NCBI GenBank assembly: GCA_011390085.1
Contig: JAABTB010000087.1
Span: forward strand, 1 to 8,115
From: Desulfobacula sp.
GTDB taxonomy: Bacteria > Desulfobacterota > Desulfobacteria > Desulfobacterales > Desulfobacteraceae
Direction: 5' to 3'
DNA: 8,115 bases
Below are positions 1 through 6,336 of the stretch, in pieces (position 1 is the stretch's first letter; each line of letters starts with the position of its first letter). Under the pieces are notes generated by a model. The model was not told where the DNA came from and did no database searches. It was given only the letters and a program-made list of their open reading frames with translations. Position numbers and translations under genes: made by a program.

Positions 1-1
1 A

Positions 2-211
2 CAGGGTGTGGTATCCCAGGCAAAGGAGCTTGAGACCTATCTTCACATGCAGGGAATAGCGGTCACGGACCTTCGCCCGGCCGGCATGGCCGAAATCAAT
101 ATGAAGCGCCTGGATGTGGTGACGGACGGCGAATACATTGAGGTAAATACACCGGTTGTGGTTACAGGGGTCAGCGGGAACCGGATTATTGTTCAAAAAA
201 TTGAAACCTAG
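2..211 (+). CDS. NfeD-family protein, C-terminal OB-fold domain (5' partial)
   Basis: Only the last 69 residues are in the window; the frame is open back to base 2, so the real start lies upstream and the GTG at base 8 is not a credible start. The visible part matches the C-terminal soluble beta-barrel (OB-fold) domain of NfeD proteins: a leading GIAVTDLRPAG stretch, then MKRLDVVTDGEYIEV, then a closing strand pattern with VVVTGVSGNRIIVQ. In the family this domain follows several membrane segments and, in long forms, a ClpP-like serine protease domain; neither can be seen here, so long and short forms cannot be told apart. NfeD proteins are commonly encoded beside flotillin/SPFH genes and are thought to work with them at the membrane. 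Here the stop codon shares its last base with the GGAG ribosome site of floA, 12 bases before that gene, which indicates one operon. Confidence 0.85.
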   Translation, partial: QGVVSQAKELETYLHMQGIAVTDLRPAGMAEINMKRLDVVTDGEYIEVNTPVVVTGVSGNRIIVQKIET

Positions 212-223
212 GAGAAAAAACCC

Positions 224-1198
224 ATGGATCTAATGCTTATTTTGTTGATTATTGCCGGGATCATCGGCTTTGTTCTGTTTTATTTTATTTTTTCACACCT
301 TGCCCTGTGGCTCCAGGCCCTGGTGTCCGGCGCAAAAGTGGGGTTGGTCAATATTATTTTCATGAGGCTCAGAAAGGTTCCGGCCAAGCTGATTGTTGAA
401 TCCAAGATCATGGCCGTGAAAGCCGGGATCGAGATTCCCACGGACAGCCTTGAGTCCCATTTTCTGGCCGGCGGTAATGTCAGCCGGGTGGTCCAGGCCC
501 TGATTGCAGCCGACAAGGCCAATATCGACCTGGGGTTTAACCGGGCCGTGGCCATTGACCTGGCCGGAAGGGATGTCCTTGAAGCCGTCAGAATGTCCGT
601 CAACCCAAAGGTCATAGAAACCCCTCTGGTGGCTGCCATGGCCAAGGACGGTATCCAGCTCAAGGCCATTTCCAGAGTCACGGTGCGGGCCAATATTGAC
701 CGCCTGGTAGGCGGAGCCGGGGAAGAAACCATTCTGGCAAGGGTGGGGGAAGGCATTGTCACCACCATCGGTTCTGCCTTGAACCACAAAGCCGTGCTTG
801 AGAACCCGGATATGATATCCAAAACCGTTTTGAAAAAAGGCCTGGATGCCGGAACCGCCTATGAAATCCTTTCCATTGATATTGCCGATGTGGATGTGGG
901 CAAAAATATCGGGGCTGAACTGGAAACGGACCGGGCCGAAGCAGACAAAAAGATTGCCCAGGCCAAGGCCGAAGAAAAGCGGGCCATGGCCTTTGCCCAG
1001 GAACAGGAAATGAAGGCAAGGGTCCAGGAAATGCGGGCCAAGGTCGTGGAGGCCGAGGCCCAGGTACCCCTGGCCATGGCAGAAGCCTTCAGAAGCGGCA
1101 ATTTAGGCATCATGGACTATTATAAGATGCAGAACATTACTGCCGATACAAGGATGAGGGACCAGATCGCAACCCCTGAGCGGGAACCGGAAAAATAA
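224..1198 (+). CDS. floA: Flotillin-like membrane scaffold protein FloA
   Basis: The 324-residue protein has the length and layout of bacterial FloA (YqfA) flotillins. A hydrophobic N-terminus at residues 3-24 is followed by a second apolar patch (about 25-48) that probably lies in the membrane as a hairpin or re-entrant segment. The SPFH domain covers about 50-230, and an Ala/Glu/Lys-rich coiled coil covers about 232-282. The C-terminus carries the family-typical [15 protein letters not shown] at 298-312. Such proteins oligomerise on the inner face of the cytoplasmic membrane and organise membrane microdomains and protein complexes; this is family knowledge. The ATG start is supported by GGAG at 211-214, nine bases upstream and overlapping the stop codon of the nfeD-like gene, so the two are probably translated from one message. 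A long hairpin follows the stop. Nothing is missing or broken. Identification is confident; the local role is inferred. Confidence 0.93.
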   Translation: MDLMLILLIIAGIIGFVLFYFIFSHLALWLQALVSGAKVGLVNIIFMRLRKVPAKLIVESKIMAVKAGIEIPTDSLESHFLAGGNVSRVVQALIAADKANIDLGFNRAVAIDLAGRDVLEAVRMSVNPKVIETPLVAAMAKDGIQLKAISRVTVRANIDRLVGGAGEETILARVGEGIVTTIGSALNHKAVLENPDMISKTVLKKGLDAGTAYEILSIDIADVDVGKNIGAELETDRAEADKKIAQAKAEEKRAMAFAQEQEMKARVQEMRAKVVEAEAQVPLAMAEAFRSGNLGIMDYYKMQNITADTRMRDQIATPEREPEK

Positions 1199-1201
1199 AT
1201 T

Positions 1202-1249
1202 AACAGCGCCGGTCTTAAATAGTCTTCTCCGAATTTAAGACCGGCTGTT
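1202..1249 (+). terminator. Long hairpin after floA, likely terminator or attenuator
   Basis: A 13-bp perfect inverted repeat (1208-1220 with 1233-1245, arm GCCGGTCTTAAAT) encloses a 12-base loop. After a two-base bulge (1206-1207) it extends by four further pairs (1202-1205 with 1246-1249). It sits just after the floA stop. The following bases (TGTTTATAAAG) contain only a weak T-tract, so termination may be partial. The next gene begins 16 bases later with no obvious promoter between, which suggests read-through or an attenuator or processing role. Confidence 0.6.
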
Positions 1250-1265
1250 TATAAAGGGTGGGCCC

Positions 1266-1778
1266 ATGAATTTTGATTCAATCATATCCATTTTTATTAT
1301 TATTGTTTTTTTTATTCTTCCGGTTGTTTTAAAAAGGCTCCAGGCCAAAAACAAATCTGTTGCCAAGTCCGGACCCGTGGTAAAGAAAAAAGCCTCCCTT
1401 TTTGAACGGATGGGTGAACAGGTTCAGGAATTTGTAAAAAATCTTGAACAGCAGGCAATGACCGAGAAAGAGGCGGCAGGAAAAAAGGACGGCATCTGGG
1501 AAAGGCTGGCTGAAGATGAAAAAGCGGACCCCGGGAGCCTTAATATAGAAAAGCCGGTCCATGGAAAAAGGTCGATGACTGGAGATCAGGACCCAGAGCC
1601 CCAAAAAATGATGAACCGCGTCCAAACCGGTTTCAAAAAGAAAAGAGAACTCCCCATTGAAAAGCCGGGGCCCTATTGCCCTGAAAACTATGCCCTGAAT
1701 TCCCGGCGAAAATTAAGGCAGGCCGTTGTCTGGTCCGAAATCCTGGCCAAACCCCTGGCCTTAAGGGAAAAACAATAG
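1266..1778 (+). CDS. Single-pass membrane protein of unknown function
   Basis: I do not recognise a named family. The 170-residue product has a strongly hydrophobic segment at residues 5-22, rich in Ile and Phe, followed at once by basic residues (KRLQAKNK). This predicts a single N-terminal membrane anchor with the rest in the cytoplasm. Residues 40-85 are charged and probably helical; 85-140 are rich in Pro, Lys and Glu and look disordered. The last part, about 149-167 (KLRQAVVWSEILAKPLALR), is compact and amphipathic. It resembles a short C-terminal motif, 'LRQA-[VI]-[WY]-SEIL', that I recall in small bacterial proteins with the same anchor-linker-tail plan; that recollection needs a database search. 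Start: ATG preceded by AAGGGTGG at 1254-1261. It lies downstream of nfeD-floA on the same strand, so a link to that membrane scaffold is plausible but unproven. Its stop is 13 bases from the stop of the convergent protease gene. Confidence 0.75.
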   Translation: MNFDSIISIFIIIVFFILPVVLKRLQAKNKSVAKSGPVVKKKASLFERMGEQVQEFVKNLEQQAMTEKEAAGKKDGIWERLAEDEKADPGSLNIEKPVHGKRSMTGDQDPEPQKMMNRVQTGFKKKRELPIEKPGPYCPENYALNSRRKLRQAVVWSEILAKPLALREKQ

Positions 1779-1791
1779 GAAACGAGCCCCC

Positions 1792-4700
1792 TTATTCCAT
1801 ATACTGCTTAAAAATCTGCTCATGGGAAATATAGAGTTCCCGCTTTGGGTCCATGAGATATTTCCGGATGGCGTTCACCCGTTTGACGATTTCATCTTCC
1901 GCCCGTTTTCTCATCTCTTTTTTAGTCTGGATGATATTTTCCTTGAGCAGGGGGGTCCGTTCGGCGGCAGAATATTTCTCGCTCTTGAGTCTGATCCGCA
2001 TGTCGATCAATTCTTCCAGTTGCCGGTTATGCGCATCGTCTAAAAACAGGACTTCAGGCATGAGATCGGCAAAATGGGTGACGGCAATGATATCTTTTTT
2101 CCGCTGCCAGTACCCCATGAGAAATTCAGGTTCAAGGTCTTTATAGTTCTGGAGGGGCATATACATGCGCCGAAGATACAATAAAACCTTTTCCGTTTTT
2201 TTCCGGTGTCCGCCGATGATGACGGACCCGCCCACCTCATCCTTTCTCACCCCCTTGGTCCAGGGGGCTCCCGTGATGCCGAAATCAATGCACAAGGGAA
2301 TCCTGAGCAGGGCGGAAAGGGTATTTAAGGCCAGGGCATACCCTGCCGAAGGCCCGCCGACATTATAGGAGGCGGACAGGAGCTGGTGGTGCAGGGTATA
2401 GCGCTGGAGAAAATCTCCGAAAATCCAGGGAACACTGTAATCCGGGGCCAGCTCCTGGATATAGTTTTTGACCATGGTCAGGGCTTCCTGGGCAGACTGT
2501 TTGGTCATCTGGACCGCCATGTCCATCTGGGCCATATTGGAGGCCGTCGAGGAAACCGCGCCGGTCACAATAATGGTCGATCCGTCCACCCGGCCGGTGA
2601 GGCTGGTGGCGATGGGCAGGAGCATGCCGGTGACATCATTGGCGCCGGCACCGATGATGAACCCCACCTGGGGCTCCTTGCTCAGTTCCGTTTCCAGAAA
2701 TTCATTGAGCTGGACCGATCCCTTTCTCACCGGGCTCTGGGAGATCTCCCGCCGGGCCGATTCCAGATGGGATTCCACCATGGGATAATCCTGTTCCGAG
2801 GTGATATGGTCCACATTGGAAAGGATCTGATCATAGTGCTCCACAAAATTTTTAATATCATGCTTGATTTTGGATTTGATCAGGGGTGGGGCCTTGACCG
2901 CATCCAGGATCCCGAGGATGGTTTTGAAATTCAGTTTGATAAAATCGAATTTTTCCTGGGGGGTAGAGGTCTTGAGCCGCCGCAGTTTCAGCAGCACCTT
3001 ATATTCCGTGCTGCAAAGGGCAATGGCCTTTTCCGTAAAAGCGGTATAGTCGGCCGGGGTATTGCAGATGCCCTGGGCCGTTTCAATGATTTTTTCAATT
3101 CCGAATTCCTGTTTATGGGGAAGAGTCTCAAATTGTTTCTTGATAATGTCAAAGATGTCTTTTTGGCGCATATGCCCCGATATTTCAAGGGTTTTCAACC
3201 GCTTTGAGCGGATCAGGGCAGGGTCCAGGATATCCAGGCGGTTGGTGGTCAAGACCGTAAAGACCTTGTTCAGGGGGATTTCTCCGTCAATGATATTCAA
3301 AAATTTATTGGTCAATGCGTCGGAAGGCTGGCCCCCGGTGGCGCTTCTTTTCGGGGCCAGGGCATCTCCCTCGTCAAAGAAGATGATGGTGGGGGCGATC
3401 ATCTTGGCGATATCATAGACCTTTTCAAGGTTGGAGACGGCGCCGTGGACCGGGCTGGAAGGATCCTGAAGGGCCGAGGGGCTGGTGGCAATATCGTGAA
3501 CCCGTAAATTGGAGGACAGCCAGGTCCGGACCAGAAAGGTTTTACCGCTGCCGGGAGGGCCGGTCAGCACCACCCCCTTATCCTCGCTGATGCCGTAGCT
3601 GAAGCAATTATTGGCCATTTCCGAGAATTTGTCCTTGATCCCGCCCACATACTCATCCCATTGAACCGCCCGGTCCATATGGTCCACCACCTTGCCGTAC
3701 AATTCTCCGTATACGTTTTTGGCCACCAGTTGAAAGGCGCTCCTGACCAGGACGCTGTTTTCCAGGAATTCCAGAAGAAAGTCCCCCCGGATATGGATAA
3801 TGGATTCAATGAGTTTTCTGACATAGGCCGGGCTGATTTTAAGGCTCCGTTCCTTAAATATGGCATAAATTTTTTCCGCAGCCTTATCCAGGCCTTCGGA
3901 CTCCTCAGTGTAGAGGGTCGGGATCTGGTGCCGCCGGATTTCCAGGAAAATGATTTTTTTCAGGTTTTCCGCATTCATCCAGTATTTGGAAATATCAATG
4001 ATGCGGCCCTTTTCCACAAACCTCCGGTAGATAGCGGAATCAAACCGATGGGTCTGGTCGCTGGTGGCAATGACAAAACAGTCCCGCCTTCCGTCGATAA
4101 TTTCATCCAGCACAATATTGGAGGTATCGATGAGGGTTCTCTGCTGCTTTTCAGCTCCCCCGCTTCCATAGCTGGTTTCGGATTTGCCAAAGGCGGAATG
4201 GGCTTCCTCGATGTGGCGGATGGAGGTGACCTTGGGGTGGCCCATGGCCCGCTTGAAATAATTTCCCGGTTCCCCGGACAGGGCCGTCTGGTAATCATTG
4301 GGCGTGATAATGGAGGAATCAACAGAGATCCCCCGTTCCTCAAAATAGGTCAGGTTGTTCATGATCCGCTTTTTGAAAATGAACCTCAGCACCGGTATCC
4401 GGGCCAGACGATTGTAAAAAAACTGTTTCCGTTTTCCGGCGATCTTCATGGCAAATTCAGGATCAACCTCTTCAAGACTGGTGAACAGGCTGTGGTTGGC
4501 CAGGATTTCTTCCTTTTTCTTTTTCCAGTCAATCATGGGGATGACTTCATTTCTGAACACGACCGTTTCAAGGGCCTCCCTTACGGTTGCGCTCTTGCCG
4601 CTGCCCGAGGTGCCTTCAATGAGGACAATGGGGGCCTTGGGAACATCCGGGTCTTCGATATGCTCTTTCCGGATATGGGCCCGGTATATCTTGTCAAAGG

Positions 4701-5103
4701 TTTCCTGCAGCTCAAAGGGCACATGCAAATCCGTCAGCTCCTTGTCCAGAACGGCGATCATGTATTGATATTCAGCCCTGGTCAGCTCTTTTTCAATGAT
4801 CATATTCCAGGAGGCACCGGGATTGGTTTCCCCTGAATATAAAAACCGTTTTTTCCAGTCCATCAGGATTTCCGGATTGTTCAGCACATTCATTTTCCTT
4901 GTTTTTCTTCGCATGAAAAACAGGAAAAAAAAAGCTTCCTTGATAAATGAAATCAGGGGATGGGGAGGCCTGTATTGATTCAGGCGGGACCGGACAAAGG
5001 CTTTGGTGTCGTAACTCCATGAGGCCACAAGGCTTTCGGTTTTCTGAATGGATGCTTCCGGAAGCTTTATATATATTTTTTCTTTGGTGGTTCGTTTGGC
5101 CAT
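1792..5103 (-). CDS. Tandem-AAA ATPase with C-terminal Lon-type Ser/Lys protease domain
   Basis: A 1103-residue predicted ATP-dependent protease. The N-terminus (1-125) is basic, with a short hydrophobic patch at 49-64 before RRKTRK that could touch the membrane. AAA module 1 (about 130-440) has Walker A GTSGSGKS (164-171), an unusual Walker B ending HIEE (297-300), and IATSD plus YRRF at 345-362. AAA module 2 (about 465-700) has Walker A GPPGSGKT (515-522), Walker B IIFFDE (573-578), sensor Asn621 and arginines 632/635 in a classical AAA second region of homology. A helical linker leads to the Lon protease domain (about 805-1020): GGPSAG places the nucleophile at Ser919, and GGHRKK places Lys969 four residues after the glycine pair, as in E. 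coli Lon Lys722. A charged helical tail ends the protein. There is no recognisable Lon N-terminal substrate domain. AGGGG at 5113-5117 supports the ATG. The gene follows the SPFH gene by 16 bases, so the two are probably co-transcribed. Substrates are unknown. Confidence 0.88.
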   Translation of the reverse strand: MAKRTTKEKIYIKLPEASIQKTESLVASWSYDTKAFVRSRLNQYRPPHPLISFIKEAFFFLFFMRRKTRKMNVLNNPEILMDWKKRFLYSGETNPGASWNMIIEKELTRAEYQYMIAVLDKELTDLHVPFELQETFDKIYRAHIRKEHIEDPDVPKAPIVLIEGTSGSGKSATVREALETVVFRNEVIPMIDWKKKKEEILANHSLFTSLEEVDPEFAMKIAGKRKQFFYNRLARIPVLRFIFKKRIMNNLTYFEERGISVDSSIITPNDYQTALSGEPGNYFKRAMGHPKVTSIRHIEEAHSAFGKSETSYGSGGAEKQQRTLIDTSNIVLDEIIDGRRDCFVIATSDQTHRFDSAIYRRFVEKGRIIDISKYWMNAENLKKIIFLEIRRHQIPTLYTEESEGLDKAAEKIYAIFKERSLKISPAYVRKLIESIIHIRGDFLLEFLENSVLVRSAFQLVAKNVYGELYGKVVDHMDRAVQWDEYVGGIKDKFSEMANNCFSYGISEDKGVVLTGPPGSGKTFLVRTWLSSNLRVHDIATSPSALQDPSSPVHGAVSNLEKVYDIAKMIAPTIIFFDEGDALAPKRSATGGQPSDALTNKFLNIIDGEIPLNKVFTVLTTNRLDILDPALIRSKRLKTLEISGHMRQKDIFDIIKKQFETLPHKQEFGIEKIIETAQGICNTPADYTAFTEKAIALCSTEYKVLLKLRRLKTSTPQEKFDFIKLNFKTILGILDAVKAPPLIKSKIKHDIKNFVEHYDQILSNVDHITSEQDYPMVESHLESARREISQSPVRKGSVQLNEFLETELSKEPQVGFIIGAGANDVTGMLLPIATSLTGRVDGSTIIVTGAVSSTASNMAQMDMAVQMTKQSAQEALTMVKNYIQELAPDYSVPWIFGDFLQRYTLHHQLLSASYNVGGPSAGYALALNTLSALLRIPLCIDFGITGAPWTKGVRKDEVGGSVIIGGHRKKTEKVLLYLRRMYMPLQNYKDLEPEFLMGYWQRKKDIIAVTHFADLMPEVLFLDDAHNRQLEELIDMRIRLKSEKYSAAERTPLLKENIIQTKKEMRKRAEDEIVKRVNAIRKYLMDPKRELYISHEQIFKQYME

Positions 5104-5119
5104 GCTCGATTACCCCTGG

Positions 5120-6139
5120 TCAATTCTTCTGCTGCAAAGGAAGTTCGGGTTCGGTTGCCTGAACGCCGGCCTTTTTCGCCTCAACCGCCTTAACCGGCGC
5201 TCTACCGGATTCATCGGGCAGGGTGATGGCCGGCGATAATCCGGTCCCATGGAGGACAAAGGTTTTTTGCCCGGATTCGTTTTTCTCATAGGCCGTGGCC
5301 CATTTCTGCTGGGAAAGGAATTCAAACAAGGCCGGGTTTACACCCTTTGCATCGGGACCGCCCAGGGCCAGATGAAGGGCTTGTATCCCGTCAAGATAGG
5401 CTTTATAAAGCTTTCTCGTCCGTTCCGCCTCCTGGTCTGCCGCATAATTTTCCGCCTCGGCGATCAACTGGCGCCGTTTTTTCTCTTCCGTGGCCTCCAC
5501 AAGATTATCACCGAACCGTGTCTCATTAAGGACAAAACTGACTATTTCAATGCCGTATTTCACCTCGATGGTGGGGCCGTCCTTGTTGATGGGCCGGTTT
5601 TTCAGAGCCTCGAAAATAATTTCCTTGATTTTTTCTCTTTCGCTGATGAGCTTATTGACCTCCTGGGCCTGTAGGGTATCCTTGGCGATCCCGTCATAAT
5701 CCCCCTGAAGCAGCAGTTCCGGGGAAAGGTTTTCAATCCCCCAGACATTCAGATCTTTTATCCTGAAGGTCATGGACGCCGAGGTCCAGAGGGCCACGTT
5801 TTCCTTTGAAATAATTTTGATGGGAGCGGCCTCTCCTCCCAGATACAGGTTCTGATTCATCAGGGGAACGACTTTCTCCAGCCGGGTAAAGAACGGGAGC
5901 CGGAAATGCCAGCCCACCTCCGTTACCGCCTTTCGTTTCCCGCCGAGCTGTTCAAGGATGACGGCGTAATTGAATTTCACCTTGTAGATGACCTTTGTGG
6001 AATAGACAACCGCCACAAGGGAATAAAAAAGGGCAATGATAATGCAGATGAAGGCAAGGCGTCGAATGAGATTCATCACCCTTGCCCGCTGGAGAAATAC
6101 CTGAGAGGAAGGATCCTTCAGGGGTGTTTCTTTCATCAT
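5120..6139 (-). CDS. Membrane-anchored SPFH/band 7 (stomatin/HflC-like) protein
   Basis: A 339-residue protein from the ATG at 6139. After a basic N-terminus (ARVMNLIRR) comes one membrane helix at about 26-46. An SPFH domain follows at about 50-215, including YAVILEQLGGKRK and VGWHFRLPFFTRLEKV, the pattern seen in stomatin, prohibitin and HflC. A charged helix rich in Ala, Glu and Lys (about 215-248) matches the coiled coil after SPFH domains. A Pro/Ala-rich tail (300-339) looks disordered. By the positive-inside rule the N-terminus is cytoplasmic and the SPFH domain outside, as in HflC. SPFH proteins form large rings; HflK/HflC control access to the protease FtsH. The next gene, 16 bases downstream, encodes an AAA-Lon protease, so a similar partnership is inferred. 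I left the gene unnamed because it is not a clear HflC orthologue and no HflK partner is adjacent. It is distinct from FloA. Confidence 0.87.
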   Translation of the reverse strand: MMKETPLKDPSSQVFLQRARVMNLIRRLAFICIIIALFYSLVAVVYSTKVIYKVKFNYAVILEQLGGKRKAVTEVGWHFRLPFFTRLEKVVPLMNQNLYLGGEAAPIKIISKENVALWTSASMTFRIKDLNVWGIENLSPELLLQGDYDGIAKDTLQAQEVNKLISEREKIKEIIFEALKNRPINKDGPTIEVKYGIEIVSFVLNETRFGDNLVEATEEKKRRQLIAEAENYAADQEAERTRKLYKAYLDGIQALHLALGGPDAKGVNPALFEFLSQQKWATAYEKNESGQKTFVLHGTGLSPAITLPDESGRAPVKAVEAKKAGVQATEPELPLQQKN

Positions 6140-6144
6140 GAAAA

Positions 6145-6149
6145 CCTCC
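6145..6149 (-). promoter_or_regulatory. Ribosome binding site fixing the SPFH gene start
   Basis: The - strand reads GGAGG here, followed by TTTTC and two consecutive ATG codons (6139-6137 and 6136-6134). Spacing is 5 bases to the first ATG and 8 to the second, so the true start may be either, a one-residue difference. A longer reading from a TTG at 6178 has no such site and is rejected. Confidence 0.8.
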
Positions 6150-6273
6150 GGGTCTTGGCAAAGAATTTGAAAGCGCAAAAAAAGTACAAAATAGCCGTTA
6201 CACTAGGAGCCGTGTCGCTGAAATCCATAATCAGATAGGGGAACTATTCGCATGAACGCAAAACGTGACTCAC

Positions 6274-6302
6274 ACTATACATCAGGACCGGCCCTGAGTC
6301 AA
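6274..6302 (-). promoter_or_regulatory. Sigma70-type promoter of the SPFH / AAA-Lon operon
   Basis: On the - strand a -35 box TTGACT (6302-6297) and a -10 box TATAGT (6279-6274) are separated by exactly 17 bases; each differs from consensus at one position. Transcription should begin near 6267, leaving a leader of about 128 bases before the ATG at 6139. It lies between the stop of the PLP-enzyme gene (6337) and the SPFH gene, so the operon need not depend on read-through from the upstream genes. I saw no strong terminator after the PLP-enzyme gene, so some read-through remains possible. Confidence 0.7.
6282..6297. repeat. Inverted repeat in the promoter spacer, possible operator
   Basis: TCAGG (6282-6286) and CCTGA (6293-6297) form an inverted repeat with a 6-base centre, filling the spacer between the -35 and -10 boxes and touching the -35 box. 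A second short palindrome, GTGACTCAC at 6265-6273, covers the predicted start of transcription. Either could bind a regulator. Both are short enough to occur by chance, so the operator role is a guess from position. Confidence 0.3.
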
Positions 6303-6336
6303 AAACTATTTGAGAACACGCATAGGCAGGAAACCG

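Noticed and set aside
1745..1760. Small inverted repeat GGCCA/TGGCC as a terminator
   Set aside because: It is a short stem inside coding sequence with no T-tract on either strand at the proper distance.
2386..3207. A 273-codon open frame on the + strand
   Set aside because: Antisense shadow of the AAA-Lon gene, rich in Gly, His and Asp as expected from reading codon-biased DNA on the wrong strand.
3661..4836. A 391-codon open frame on the + strand
   Set aside because: It lies wholly antisense to the AAA-Lon gene, whose motifs are unmistakable. Its product shows no domain pattern, and no ribosome site or operon context supports it.
6140..6178. A 13-residue N-terminal extension of the SPFH protein from a TTG
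   Set aside because: No ribosome site precedes the TTG, whereas GGAGG lies just before the ATG pair at 6139/6136.
6140..6336. Possible small gene or riboswitch in the gap between the PLP-enzyme and SPFH genes
   Set aside because: Apart from the promoter, its palindromes and the ribosome site I saw no long stem set, no RNA-gene pattern and no small frame with a start signal.
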